Below are positions 1 to 33,480 of a DNA stretch of 64,000 nt, piece after piece; the first letter of the stretch is position 1, and each line of letters begins with the position of its first letter. This DNA comes from Unio delphinus (Eukaryota > Mollusca > Bivalvia > Unionida > Unionidae), in contig JAQISU010001239.1 in assembly GCA_029339505.1 (NCBI GenBank), positions 4,212,501 through 4,276,500 of the forward strand. Reading direction: 5' to 3'. Made by a program: the position numbers and the translations under genes. The notes under the pieces are model-generated. The model made no database searches, had not been told where the DNA came from, and saw only the letters and a list, made by a program, of their open reading frames with translations.

Positions 1-170
1 TGGAGGTGATACAAGCACTATATGCCAATGTTAATGGAAGTGAGGCAAGCACTATATACAACTGTTAATGGAAGATACTAAACACTATTTACCAATGTTA
101 ATGGAAGATAGTAAGCACTGTACACCAATGTTAATGGAAGACAGTAAGAGCTATATCGAAGTTTGTAATG
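1..170. repeat. 33-34-bp minisatellite, end of an array cut by the window edge
   Basis: Five imperfect units of the form TGGAAGATAGTAAGCACTGT followed by ACACCAATGTTAA. The array starts before the window. Confidence 0.85.
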
Positions 171-280
171 CAAAATACATTATATTGCAACTTACAGTGC
201 AAAAACAATAAAATGCCCATTATCTAATTATGTATTTTTGGAGTGGAATCTAAAATACATGTTGTGCATCCCACAATGAC

Positions 281-535
281 ACAGTACTGACAGATGATTT
301 GCTTGATTTTAATGATACAATACTGACAGATGATTTGCTTGATTTTAATGATACAATACTGACAGATGATTTGCTTGATTTTAATGACACAATACTGACA
401 GATGATTTGCTTGATTTTAATGATACAATACTGACAGATGATTTGCTTGATTTTAATGACACAATACTGACAGATGATTTGCTTGATTTTAATGACACAA
501 TACTGACAGATGATTTGCTTGATTTTAATGACAGA
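281..535. repeat. 36-bp minisatellite, 7 near-identical units
   Basis: The unit is ACAATACTGACAGATGATTT followed by GCTTGATTTTAATGAT, with only GAT/GAC changes between copies. The 36-bp period is a multiple of three, which keeps both strands open by accident. Confidence 0.97.
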
Positions 536-540
536 TCAGA

Positions 541-3088
541 TTAATTAGACCTATTGAATCTAATCTAGAGTAGAAGCAACAATAAAACTCAGGCCATGTT
601 TGTGCTGGAAATCATTTTAGTGAAAATTTGAAATTGTTATTTTCAAAGTTGTGAGTTCTGACAGCTAGTGTTACACAAATGTTTGATACAACTTATTTCA
701 ATTGATCCTGACATGTGAAATGTATTTGAGCAATTCTTCTATACCTCACCGTTGATAACTCGAACCCAGATAAATTGCAAACCTGCTTTTTACACAGGGT
801 CAGGCATGGATCCCATTTTTTTTCTACTTGAATATGCCTATACTGTTGGCCCCTATTCGATGAACATGAAGAAATTAGTGATAAAATCCATAAAATGAAA
901 CTTTGATATATTGCTTGTTTTGTTGTTGAAAATGGCAGTAGTGTCCAGAAATTGTATTCATCATTATGAAAGCCACAACTTTAAAAAAAGTCATATATTT
1001 TTTTAAGTTATATAAAAGAAAAAATTCTCAGTACAGTGTAAATAACAATATTCAATAACATTTTGATCCAAGAAAATGTCAGTGGGTGGCAGCGCTTTAA
1101 AAAGTAAATGTCAACTAATAAGTTTTTCAAGTGAAATTCATGGTTTAGTTGCATCTTTTAATTTGGTTTCTGGGTATCATCATAAAATGCTATATGCCTG
1201 CTCCTTTTCAAAAGTGTCGATGTACTGTCATGGTTATGTCTGTTAGCATTTCTGAAATACTAATTAAGTGTCGACCGTATTTTCATCTCCAATTTGTGGT
1301 AGTGTTATTACAATGAATTAAAAGTGGAACTGCCTCGTATTATCATATTGATAATGTCAAATAAGGGAATCATAAAATAAAAGGCTAGCAAATCCTGTGC
1401 TCATTAAGAACATTATTATAATAATGTGTATAGTAAACTCAATTTAATTGACTAATAAACACTGTTGTTAATATAGGGAACACAAATTCAGTATCTGTTA
1501 TTAAATATTGGTGGATCTTACAATTTGCATAGAGGGAAAGACAAATGAGTAAAAACAGTGCATGGAAAGCTTTGTTTAATATAGTTTATCATGAAGAAGC
1601 AAGTTTCTAAGTGAACATGAATTTCAGAACTGGCACTGAGAGGTTTTCTCATGGATGGGCAGAAATTTCAATATTACTTGCAATTAAATTGTGGCATCTT
1701 TGATTTACTAATAAAACAATTATTTTTTAAAAATTGAGTTTCAGTGTTGGTGGTTGTTGTTGCATGAATTTAATGTTCCTAGTTTTGGAACTAAAGATAT
1801 TTTGATGTGAATCAGCAATAATATTTGAATATATTCACAGTCACATTCAGACAGAAGTAACATAATGCACACTCTCTTTGGAGGTACACGTGTCTCAAAA
1901 TATCTTTGAGCAATGTTTTTAATGATCATTCAGGGATTGGTAATCTCGAAAATAAAGTTATGTTTTATACAGAAAAGAGAACAGATTCATTAGAAAAGGG
2001 ATTTTATCGATACATATTCCAAATGCCAATGAGAATTAATCATTTAACAACCTCCTCCCCACCTTCAGTTGTTGATTGTCCTGTCAGGATGGCATCTCAT
2101 TATTAAATTTTCAGAGCTCCCCTCATTAATTTGTATACTTGTTTCAACTGCATGTCTGTAGTGAGTTATTGAGGGTGAGGTGTATTTATGTCCCCCCCCC
2201 CATTATATAAATGGAAAATATGGTGTTACACATGACTTTTGTTTGCATCCCATTATCACAGTTTTCATATACACTAATCTGAGAACTTCTTGGATTAAAT
2301 TTGAATTTAAAATTAAACACAATATCGAGAAGACTTAGGTCAAGTTCAAATTGGAATTCATTATTTAACACTTGACTGAGCTACATTTAACATACGAGTT
2401 TGCCCTTGAAACATGAAGTTTGTTTTTATATAATAAGGACTTTATAGATGTAAATATAATTTGGCTTGTTACTGGGACAGTATGAACACAGAACTTTCAA
2501 CTGTATTTACTCACTAGTAAGTCAAGTCCAACTGCAAACAACATAGATCTTTTTCTGCCATCACATAATACATACGTGGTCTATATTGTTTTGTTCTAGT
2601 AATTACTCCTAATAAACTAGCATAATGCATTAACAGATCTGGGTCTGTACAGTTGTACTCAACTGATTAGCAAGTATGTACAGTTTTGTTTTGGCTTTGC
2701 TTGTTTTCTGCTCTTGAATGTTTTATATTATTTTCTTGAAATTTTTTAAAACATCTTAAATAATAAGATTTTAAAATCTGTCAGATTATGTCCTCCATTA
2801 TAATCCAGCGATTTAGCTAAATAAGACAGGTCTTCAGATTATTATTGTGGTCACTTCTAATAAGGTTTTAAGATGCGTGAAAGATAAGGAGATGATTTGG
2901 ACATTGATTCACTTGCTGTCATAGGTTCACATTTTTAGCGACCTCAGTACATGTGTTAGTGACCTGCTGATCATTATCAGTTTTTGATATTGAGACAAAA
3001 TTTGAGCTAAATAATTATAAAATGGTACAAATTACAAAAATGTTATACATTAATTAAGTCAGGGGGAATTTAAAAGAAATTTATTTAC
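541..3088. other. Intron or upstream DNA of the SGK gene without a recognised feature
   Basis: AT-rich with only short chance ORFs. A CAGATCTGGGTCTGT motif at about 2634-2650 belongs to a dispersed repeat seen again near 38.4, 38.8, 40.6 and 48.1 kb. An 11-base C run lies near 2192. No exon encoding the ATP-binding lobe of SGK was found, so that part lies before the window. Confidence 0.6.

Positions 3089-3155
<67 letters not shown>
3089..3155. repeat. (TAA)n microsatellite, about 22 units
   Basis: An uninterrupted ATA/TAA run upstream of the first visible SGK exon. Confidence 0.97.
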
Positions 3156-3563
3156 TACTTTATTTAAAGAGGTTAATGCAATTAGCTAACAACTAACTAC
3201 CTTGGGGCCCTTATTAAAAGGCATTTATTTATTTTAGCTGCATCTCTGAAGCCACTGGATATATTGGGTTTGGAAGAAGGAAATAGAGTGGGCATTTCTA
3301 CATAGAGTATAATAATTGGATTAACTTATTTCTAATATATTGGTCTAGTGACAATAAATATATTTATATCATGGATGATGGCTGTAGACTTTTGTTACTA
3401 AATCCAAGGGTTTTAAGCTGACACTTTAAAACTGTTAGAAAGTAATTAATGAATTGGAAGCATGTCACTGTTCTATTCCTGTCCATGAAAAGTCCATTAA
3501 ATCTGTTTGCTTTGAATTGTAATTTGATCACTTAAAGTTCATCACTGAGTTCTTCTGTTTCAG

Positions 3564-23734
<20,171 letters not shown>

Positions 23735-23959
23735 CCCTGACTTTTGTTAATAGCTCTCTTATTCAGACATTTTCCTTTCTCAGGTTAGGGATTGTATACA
23801 TTATCCCTACATACCAAGACCGACATGACCTAGTTAAAAAAAAAAAGAGCTTTGATGCTAGATTAGCAGCAGTCTCAGACCATGATGAGGACAACAATCC
23901 GAAGGAATACGTGTATAAATTTGAATCAGATTACATGTTCATTGTATTATTATAAGAAC

Positions 23960-24580
23960 ATATTGAACTCTTTATATTGATGGAGCAGGATACTTAGGGT
24001 CATTTGAACTCTTTCCATTGTTGGAGCAGACCACTTAGGGTCATTTGAACTCTTTCCATTGATGGAGCAGACCACTTAGGGTCATTTGAACTCTTTCCAT
24101 TGATGGAACAGGACACTTAGGGTCATTTGAACTCTTTCCATTGATGGAACAGGACACTTAGGGTCATTTGAACTCTTTCCATTGATGGAGCAGGACACTT
24201 AGGGTCATTTGAACTCTTTTCATTGCTGGAGCAGGACACTTAGGGTCATTTGAACTCTTTCCATTGATGGAACAGGACACTTAGGGTCATTTGAACTCTT
24301 TCCATTGATGGAGCAGGACACTTAGGGTCATTTGAACTCTTTTCATTGTTGGAGCAGGACACTTAGGGTCATTTGAACTCTTTCCATTGATGGAGCAGAC
24401 CACTTAGGGTCATTTGAACTCTTTCCATTGATGGAGCAGGACACTTAGGATCATTTGAACTCTTTCCATTGTTGGAGCAGGACACTTAGGGTCATTTGAA
24501 CTCTTTCCATTGATGGAGCAGGACACTTAGGGTCATTTGAACTCTTTCCATTGATGGAGCAGGACACTTAGGGTCATTTG
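23960..24580. repeat. 41-bp minisatellite, about 15 units, downstream of the SGK stop
   Basis: The unit is CATTTGAACTCTTTCCATTG followed by ATGGAGCAGGACACTTAGGGT. Variants (GACC/GGAC, GAT/GTT) are shared among units. It starts 226 bases after the SGK stop, so it may be transcribed in the 3' UTR. Confidence 0.97.
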
Positions 24581-24683
24581 TTTATCATGTCAACCCTGTG
24601 TCTACAAGTTATTGATCTACAAATGAAAAAATGAGGACAAACTTTTCAGTGATGAAGACAATTCAATACGTGTTTTTTCTTCA

Positions 24684-24689
24684 AATAAA
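24684..24689 (+). promoter_or_regulatory. Candidate polyadenylation signal for the SGK gene
   Basis: This is the first AATAAA hexamer I find after the SGK stop, 950 bases downstream and just after the 41-bp array. If it is used, the 3' UTR would contain the whole array. No cDNA evidence is available. Confidence 0.25.
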
Positions 24690-24849
24690 ATAGTGATATA
24701 TAAGTAAATACTGAATGGTGAAGAAAAGTCATTGTTAGCTCTACTGGCCATATACCAGAAGAGATTGTCAGATTGTCTGTCTATTCATTGGCACAAGTCA
24801 CTACTCTTTCTAAACTATTTGAAAGATTGCCATGAAACATTCCATAGAC

Positions 24850-25625
24850 TTTCATCCCATGGTCTTGTTAGTTCTGAGTGAAAATAGCTCCACTCTGACA
24901 TCCAATATGACCATTACATTGCCCATCTTGAAAATCTTGTTATCATTGCTCTTTCTGAACAGAAGGTCATATCAATATGGGATTTTCACCAAAAGACTTT
25001 GTTATGAATGTCTAGTTGATCCACAATGAAACTGGGGCTGATCTGATATGCAGTATGTCCACCACAATTCAGAATAATAAAAATATTGCCTTGTGGTTCT
25101 ACCAGAATTCTTATGAAATGACCATAATAATTCCCATCATGAAAATATTATTATCACTACAACTCATGATTGGATGAATATATCAGCATGTTTGTTTTTA
25201 CTTATTATGACATCTAGTTGGTCCTATTGGTGGTGGCCATCTTGAAAATCTTGTTATCACTATTTCTCCAGAATGAATGGTTATATCAGCATGGGATTTT
25301 CACTGGAAGACTTCATATGATGCCTAATTGCATTTAAATTATATTGTAGCAAATTGGACTAAATATTACAGTGACCATCATGACAGTCTTGTTACTGTGA
25401 ATTCTTCTAAATTGCTCGTTAGATCAAAATTTTGCTTCACCAAAAGACTTTTTATGATGTCTAATTGGTACTTGATTGGAATAGTGCCACACTGGTATTT
25501 AATATGGCCACCTTGGCATCCATCTTGCTATCATTGCTCCTCCACAATGGAAAGTCACATCAACATGGGGTTTTCACCAGAAGACATCTTGATTATGAAA
25601 CATGTTACCAGTCATTAAACAGCAC
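24850..25625. repeat. Dispersed degenerate repeat, about 5 units
   Basis: Same family as 22430-23090: CATCTTGAAAATCTTGTTAT, TATCAGCATGGGATTTTCAC and GAAGACTTCATATGATG recur about every 150-200 bases. Small ORFs here (25328-25692) arise from the repeat and overlap each other. Confidence 0.75.
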
Positions 25626-25679
25626 ATTTACCCATCCTCCCATCATTTTCTCAATGTCTGAGACCACTTATTATTTGGA

Positions 25680-25780
25680 GGTCCCTCGGTAACTCACACC
25701 CTCACTTATAGTGGAGTCTGTGTTTTTGGACTCCATTGTGCACGAGTTATTGAAGGAGAGGTGTAGTTGTCCACCACATC
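25680..25780. repeat. Short foldback, possibly a pogo-type terminal remnant
   Basis: TGGAGTC and GGACTCCA pair across TGTGTTTTT, and the flanks CGGTAACTCAC and CGAGTTATTG also partly pair. CCCTCGGTAACTC recalls pogo/Tigger ends. A related GAGTTATTGAGGGTGAGGTG lies near 2163. Confidence 0.45.
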
Positions 25781-27330
25781 AGCTGATACTGATATCTTGT
25801 TATCATGGAAAATCTCAGAGATGGTTTCCACACTACAGCAGTTACAAAGAAGAATAGGTAATGACTTTCTGGAAGTTCTTTTCAGGCAGTAGAGCATTAC
25901 CGGTAATCCCGTTAAATGAATCATGTTTTTTTTACTTTTCTTCCCCTCTTTTGTAGAAAATAGGAGACATTAAAGTATGCCTTACCTTTTGTCTGATCTT
26001 TTGTCCATACTTCGGTTTTTCTTTCTGTGCATTAACTTCCTTAATTATAATTTGATTGCAACTTAATTTATTATTCACCTTCATATTGCTGAGGCCTTGT
26101 ATTTGTTCAGTTCTCACCATTCAACATTGTCATTTTGCAGAGTTACAGTCCCTGATTGTCATACCCACTTTTGTTTCTGCATAACTCTCTTGTTAGATTT
26201 AACCAGATATGGCATGCAGTTTGAGATTCCTGAGACCTTGGCCATGTTCAGCTGTCAGCATCCTGAATTATTGTCTAATTGTGTGGACCCACTCATTTAT
26301 GTATTCTCACAATAATTCCATTAATTATTTTTGGATTCCTCTGTCGCTATAACTTGGCAGAATGCATTTAACCACTTCCTATATCATAACTTAGTTGAGT
26401 TATGGTCCCTGAATTGTTGGACACACATTTTGTATACATGTTGATGAAATCTCACGTGGGTTCTGTTGTCAGTGGTCTAGATCATAAAATAGTATCTTTT
26501 TTTTTCTATGCACCATAAAGAGTCAACTATATGAATTTTGTCATCTAGGTCTTTCATCTACAAAACAACAATCTCCTGCTTCCAACAAAAAGCGGAGGAC
26601 ATCTGTTTTTGGATTTGGGTTGTTTTACTTTCTTTTATTAATGGCTTGTTGTTGAACATGTCATGAAGAATTTTGTATGTGTCATTTAGTGCCTATGAAA
26701 CATTGTTATCTCTCATGGCATATGTACTTTTCTTGTAGATGAAAACTAGCATGCAAAACACTTTTTTTTTAAAAACTTGTAATACTTTTATTTCATATTT
26801 TACTGTGATGGTATCATTAATATATCTAGTTTTTCCCGTATGAATTCATCAAATACATCCTATTTTATAGATACTCATTTCTTGTGTGTTCATGTTTTAT
26901 TTAATTTTTGTGAAAAGTTAGCAAAATCTAGTACATTTTGTTGTGATTTAAGTGAATTAGTTTGTTTTAATGTTTTAATCTTCATAACATGTGAAGATAG
27001 GTCATCATTTGACCTTTTTTATAATTACTATAGATTTGTCAATTAAAATGTTCATGTATTAGCACATATAAAGATGTGTGAGGTTCTGCCATTAGATCCT
27101 TCATTTTATTGGAAGACAAAAATATAAGTAGTGATTTCTCCAGGATTGTTAAACACAAGGGTAATCCATGCTCAACCTCTTATAGTGTTTACTTAAGGCA
27201 GTGGGAAATGTGATGTGGCAGTGGGAAATGTTTATTTGAAAACAGTATCTGTCAATATACCACTTCGATATTTCAAACAAATGTGGGTGTGATATATAAA
27301 TTTTAATGAATAAAGATAAAACTTACAGTT
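25780..27330. other. Intergenic DNA without a firm feature
   Basis: Apart from the possible alternative SGK exon at 26549-26655, I see only short chance ORFs. Confidence 0.5.
26549..26655 (+). CDS. Possible alternative last exon of the SGK gene (speculative)
   Basis: After TCATCTAG, a 105-base in-phase stretch ending in TGA would follow the phase-1 donor at 20176 and read GLSSTKQQSPASNKKRRTS, then VFGFGLFYF and a short hydrophobic tail. It has a basic RRTS site, and FGLFYF resembles an FxxF-type hydrophobic motif. It lies 2.8 kb past the normal stop. The polypyrimidine tract is weak and a 35-codon open stretch can occur by chance, so this is a candidate only. Confidence 0.2.
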
Positions 27331-27334
27331 GATT

Positions 27335-27690
27335 GTTTTCATTATTGTTATAATGGTAGTGTGTTATGATTGATTGTTTTCATTATTGCTATAATGGCAG
27401 TGTGTTATGACCATTGCACTGTATCATATGCATTAGAACTGCATGTGACAGAAGAGACATTATCACAAAATACTAAAACAAACTGCATGTAATAGTAAAG
27501 ACATTACCACAGAATACTGAAAACCGCATGTAACAGTAAAGACATTACCACAGAATACTAAAAAACTGCATGTAACAGAAGAGACATTACCACTGTATAC
27601 TGAAAAATGCATGTAACAGCAGAGACAATACCACTGAGCACTGAAAACTGCATATAACAGCAGACATTACCACTGAATAAAGAAAATGGG
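27335..27690. repeat. Two adjacent small tandem repeats (about 48 bp x2 and about 45 bp x6)
   Basis: GATTGATTGTTTTCATTATT occurs twice at 27339-27410. It is followed by six units around AACTGCATGTAACAGTAAAG ACATTACCACAGAATACT (27430-27690). Confidence 0.88.
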
Positions 27691-27699
27691 ATGTCTGCC

Positions 27700-29410
27700 A
27701 TTGTGCCTTTTTTCCAAGTGTTGTAGGTAAAACACATTTCATAACTATTTAATCAAAGAAGACATCCCATTTGGTCAGTTGCAAAAGTCATTTGGTAAGC
27801 TCTTGCTTATAGTTGATCTAGATGTCAAGCACACAGTGACCACACTGAGCCTTGCTAATATGAATGAATGTTACATGTTTCAGTGCAAACATGGCAAACA
27901 AACTTTTCACAAATCTCACTCATTCTTAATAGGGATTTGTTCCATTTTGTTGCATATCTATGCATCATGGAAAAAACACTGCATATCATAGATCAAACAT
28001 TTTATAATTCAGATGCAGGGATTTGGTGCCAGTATCAAAAATCTCCTTTTATATACCCTTAATTGACCCAGAAGTCAAAGGTCAATTTCATTGGACCTAA
28101 AATTGCCATTTTGATTCCACATGATAAATCCATAATTTTTTTTTACAGCAACCATTTTTTTTCAACTTCAGAATTGCATTACACTAAAGGAAAAGCAGCT
28201 CCCTAATGAGTCTTTAATCAATAGATAATCAAAATTATGTTCATTTTAGCTTTAGTCAGTCAGGAGGGGATGGGGGGAGGGGGAGTCAGTTTCTTGAAGA
28301 GAGACAAACTTTTTCAAGTAGAGAGACTTAACTTTTGTCCAGTGCACGAATTTAACATTTTTGCAGTTTATTAAGGGAGTTGAAGAGTATGATTCTATGT
28401 GGATTTGAACAGTTTTCATCGAAAAATCATGTAAAAAAAATGTTGGATATTACTGTACAGTAATCATATCTTGATTATTCATACAAAAAAGCTGGGTTAA
28501 ATTACAACAATATGTGAATAAATATATTGATATAATCAACAAAGTACTAGTTGTAAATTAGGATGTTGACTTAAAAGATTTTATTTAGTTCAGCTAGCTG
28601 AAAGCTTATGGTTTTGCCCTTTATCTGTTGTACACCATTCATTGAGTGTTTTCTATTCACAGTTGCTAGTTACAATTTATAATTTATCAGAATCTGGTCT
28701 TTCAAGGCTTTGTGGATGTTGTGTCATCCAATATGGCTGCCATTAAGAAAAAATGTAAATTACTAAAAATTACTCATCAGAATTGTTTCTGATTTGACAA
28801 AAATCATTCTTGCACAAAGATCTTGATATTGATGGTAGCCTGTCAGGAAATATGGTTGCCATTACTAAAAATAAAACATGTTAAGACCCGTCTCTATAAT
28901 TGGCAATAATTGAAGAAAAACATCCTGGCATAACACTCACATCACATTCATAAATATGATCCCAATCCACAGTCAATCGTGACTGCTACTAATTAGAGCA
29001 GAGAAACCTTTAAATGACTTCTTATAAAAAAAATTGACAGAAATAATTCAAAGTGATGTTGATCTGTAATTATATCAGGTCAAAACTACTAAAAATGGAA
29101 GAACCTTTATACAACTACCGGTACACAAAAATATCACCAAATTTGATAAAGAATATTATGGTTTTAAGTTTGTACAGATGATCTCAATATTTCATCAAAT
29201 ATGGCTCCTATTACACAAATTTGTGGTCTGCATTAACATATGCATTTTTTTTTCTAAAAGCCACTTCACAAAATTTTAAGAATTTTGACTTAATCCATTC
29301 GAGCCTGAAGGCCTCCACATTTATACAAATGATGCCGATCTGCCATTAATAGCATTTACATAACTTTATCTCAAAACACTTTTTGACCAACTTTGACATA
29401 AAATATCTCT
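27700..29410. other. Intergenic DNA, nothing recognised
   Basis: AT-rich. A G-rich patch lies at 28262-28288. Loose ATATGGCTGCCATTA-type motifs occur at 28730 and 28850. No gene supported. Confidence 0.5.
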
Positions 29411-29422
29411 CTGTATTGGATA

Positions 29423-29670
29423 GGGGGCCCCAAGTGGCAGAGTGGTCTAAAGCGCTCTCCGTTAGGGATCACTGCCATCTCACCTCTGTCTGCGTGGGTT
29501 CGAGTCTAAGATTTGGCTAATGTAGTTATGTGAGAAAGTTTGCCAGTAGCTTCTTGTGGGATGGTGGTTCTTTCCGGGTTCTTCCTCCACCAATAATACT
29601 GGCTGCCATATATAGCCTATCGTGTGCTGAAAAATGGCGTTAAACCCTAAAAAACAAAACAAACAAATAA
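29423..29670 (+). mobile_element. tRNA-derived SINE (family 1), intact copy with 12-bp target duplication
   Basis: The head GGGGGCCCCAAGTGG carries an A box TGGCAGAGTGGTCTAAAGC and a B box GGTTCGAGTCT. The tail is AATGGCGTTAAACCCTAAA followed by an A-rich end. CTGTATTGGATA flanks both sides (29411-29422 and 29671-29682), the signature of LINE-driven insertion. The tRNA head looks Leu/Ser-like. Confidence 0.93.
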
Positions 29671-29682
29671 CTGTATTGGATA

Positions 29683-32600
29683 AATGTTGCTTCTGTGTCA
29701 TCAAATGTAATAAGGATATAAAAAACACTGGAATAATTCTTTTCATAACATAACATTAACAGTAGAAATATCTACAGAAAGCATTCTATTGATGTAGATT
29801 TCTTAACCAATTGCTGTTGCATTTACCTGTAAGAAAATTATCAGCCTGGTGAGTGAAATTGGGATTACTTGGTCCTCTTATTTCTTGTATTTGTTGGAAA
29901 GGGGGGTTCAGTCAGAATATTTGAAACATTATGCCAGGATGCTGTCAAATTTGGAAATGACATCCAGTCAAATTTGGGAAAATTATGTTGAGCAATTTTT
30001 AAAAATTTATAATAAAAATTATAAAAGGAATGGTGAAATAATTTGTTTGTCCACTCTACATAGTGTCCAGATTCTATCCTGGTCATTTTAAAATAATGTG
30101 AAGTTAGGAACAGCTCTTCTGGATAGTGAAATCAAAATGAATTATATTTAATTAGATAGATGTAATATATAATGAATTTTCAGTAAACTAATGTTCGAGT
30201 ACATGTAGACAATACATAGAGTTGTAATTTATGACTTTCTCATAACCTTGTTATATGCATTATCAACATGATAATTGTTAGTAGTTTGTATGCTTTTAAG
30301 ATACTCCAAATTTTACCTCATCCTGAAATGTGTATTAGTCAAAATCTGTTACATGACCAGTTTTTAAATACAGCTGTATTACAGATGTGTGTGTGTGTGT
30401 GTGTGCATATATATATATATGGCTTGCACTTGGGGCTAAGTAATAACCTTATTCATTTTTGGGGTCAAAAGGTCAAATATGGTGACTGGCTCTTAAGAAA
30501 AATGGTTTCTGCACAAAAACATGAGCTCTCTGTCATCCACAGTCACCAAACTTTGTGAATAGTTGGAGCTGGTGTAAAAAAACTTAAAAGTCAAAATGTG
30601 AAAAGTCACTGACTCAAAAAGGTAGAATATTTTGCATAAACATTTCAGTGAGTGACCTTCATAAAAATTTGTGGATGACACGCACACTGGATGGGAAAGA
30701 AACCTGTTGATATTGGGGCAAAGGATTTTAGTCCTAGATCATGTACTTTGAGTGTATGCAGGGTTTGCTATAAAGGTATGTTAGAAGTCTGTTGATTTTG
30801 GGCTCTAAATGGTTATGGTCACTAAGACTCAATAAAAAAATGGGTTTTGCAGCACAAGTTTTGTTCTAGATTAAGATACTTGATACTTGACCAAATGCTG
30901 TGGATGGCTTGTGCTTAGGCTAAGAAAGAAATCTATGGATTTCAGGGTATATCAAGAAAATAATGGAGTCTGCACATGAAATTTAGTGTAAGACTTGCAC
31001 ATATATTGAGCAAAGTATCAAATTTATTGAAACCTACTGGTCAGTAATTTCCGTGGTCAACCACACCCTACTAGTGCCTACATAGAAGAGTATTAAACAC
31101 TCAGCAGGTGTATAATGTGCCACTCATGGTACTCTTGTTTTTTCATGTACAAGTTCTAATTTAAAATTTCCATAGTTAAATAGCTTGTAAATACAATATT
31201 AGAAAGGAAATATCGCAAGTGATAGAATCAATTGAAAACGAGCATATAATGGTATCTCTATCGAGATATCTGATTGTGATCTTGTGAAATCTTCACTTGG
31301 GCGTTATTGCATTATCTAGTATTACGTGATTTCTTTGTTTTTCATGTACAAGTTCTCATTTTAATCTAATTTTTATTACTTTTTCAATATTTTCACAACT
31401 TTAAACGTTTTATTAATTATATTGAGAGCCGTTTAAGTGAAATATACATGGGACCCAGGGAAGACATTTTTAGATTTAAGTAGTCTTTCTAATAGTTTAC
31501 AATATTTAGCCTGATTTCAAAGTGATTGAAGTTTATGAATTGATGATATCTGTCATTCCTGACATGAAAGTAGGTTACTATGAACTGCATTAACCTTTGT
31601 TTAGCTCATTTTCGTAGACATCCTAGCTGCTATCATGTAACATTTGGAATCATCCTGAAAAATACATCTACTTTATTCTTCAGTCAAAACTAAGTCACTG
31701 TTCCCCATATTTCATGCAACAGTGATCTACCGGTATATTAATTTAATGTGATGATTCACAGAAAGCACAATACCATTGAGAGATAACAATTCTTTGAAAT
31801 TTGGCGATAGTCATTAGTGGTTTACTTGTGTACGATTTTTCATACAGTAAACGGCTGCATTAAAAGAAACAAAAACTTTGATTGTTGTGAATAAACAAAG
31901 CCTAATGTAATCATAGTATCGAAGTGCTGTCAGGGGAATAAAGGACAATCCTTTTTTGCAGTAAGTAATCATAAGTTGTTAGAATGGGAGTAATCAAATA
32001 TATTGTGGTAGGCAATTAAAAATAAATAAATATATTTCCTGGGTCCTTTGAATGTTTAAGTGGAATATCTCAAAAAGAGAATGGCTCTATTATGAAGACA
32101 TGAACTTGTCTGTGTATTATGAAGACATGAACTTGTCTGTGTATTTTGAAGACATGCACCTATGTAGCCTCGGTCCCAACTGTAATAATTAGAAACCCCT
32201 TAAAATACTAATATGTCATCTTAATTGAATGTTTATTGTCTTTCAGATCTTTTAAAAATACTTTATTTTTACAAGTCCAATTTTTGGTATTAGTTTCTGT
32301 TTGCACAGTCAGTTTTTGGTGTAATTTTACACAAGGACCAGAGCAATCATTATTTAGAATCCGATAATATATATTTAATCAAGAATTTATTAATTACAGG
32401 AACATTTTTGCTAACAACATTATCACTATTTCCACTATAGGAAATGTATGAAATTAGAAAGTGTTATTATGGGTTTCATTGTTTTCACTCACAGATTGTT
32501 CATTTTATTAGGATAGGGTTGTAGGAATTAAGACTCTTTAAAGAATAGAATGTAATTTTCTTGCTGTACCAACCCCAAAAAGAAATGCATCACTCGTTTA

Positions 32601-33194
32601 AGCTCTACTAATCATAAACTAGTAATAAATACAGAACACTTTCAAAAAAGGTAATAGCATAAACGTGTTTTGTTAAAAGTACAAGTCTTTTCTAAAAAGA
32701 TTTCTGCAATACATGTACTTGATTATTTGTCCTTTAGTGACTTCATTTTTTAATATCCCAACAGTATCACATGGTGGGGTATATAGCTTTATACACCCCT
32801 CCCCAGCTTAGCATGAAGGGGCATAGAACTTGACCCAAACCCTGCTACCAGGATTTGAAAGGGTTATATGACTATATTGTATTACCTGGACTAGTAAACA
32901 TTATTTACAAAAACAGTACAGAAACTGAATTCAGTTAATTGGTGGCAGGAACCATGCATCCATCCATAGTGTTTTCTGCTTTATTACTTGTACAAAAGTT
33001 CATGGATCAAACACAAATTCACTATAAGTATTAAATATAAAAAGACCATGCCTAGATTAGTTTTTCTCTTTTTCTGTACATATTTGACACTTCTGATTCT
33101 CATGTACCTAGAAGTTTGCTCACTATAATGCTGATCAAAGGAAAAGGGGCTGCCTTATATTGGGGAGCTTTACAAGGAAAAATAGAAATCAGCA
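29683..33194. other. Intergenic DNA, few features
   Basis: Contains a (GT)n(AT)n run at 30386-30420, a 29-bp tandem (GAAGACATGAACTTGTCTGT type) of 2.5 units at about 32090-32160, and a repeated TTTTTCATGTACAAGTTCT at 31139 and 31336. The ORFs at 29849-30091 are on both strands of the same DNA with no family signature. Confidence 0.5.
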
Positions 33195-33480
33195 GGCATG
33201 CCAATGTTTTAAGAGGGTTAATGTTATGCTGTGGCATCTGTAACAATGTTATATTTTGGTATCATGGCCTGCTTTTATACTGAGATATCAGTGACTATGG
33301 TATACTCTGGTAAAAGAGACCATGTTATATACTGTGGTATCAGTAACCATTTTCTACTCTGTTATAAGTGACCAGGTTGTATTTGATCATGTTATATTGA
33401 GGGTATCAGTGACCATGTTAAACTCTGGTGGTGGGGACTGTTATACTGAGGTGCTTTATCGTGAGGGGCCACTGTAGTTG
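33195..33480. repeat. Degenerate tandem repeat related to DNA-transposon ends
   Basis: About seven loose units around TATACTGTGGTATCAGTGAC CATGTTATACTCTGG, ending in GTGAGGGGCCACTGTAG, whose inverse resembles a pogo/Tigger terminus. Confidence 0.6.

Noticed and set aside
250..544. Overlapping 81-82-residue repeat proteins on both strands
   Set aside because: They are translations of a 36-bp minisatellite whose period is a multiple of three, and there is no signal of a gene.
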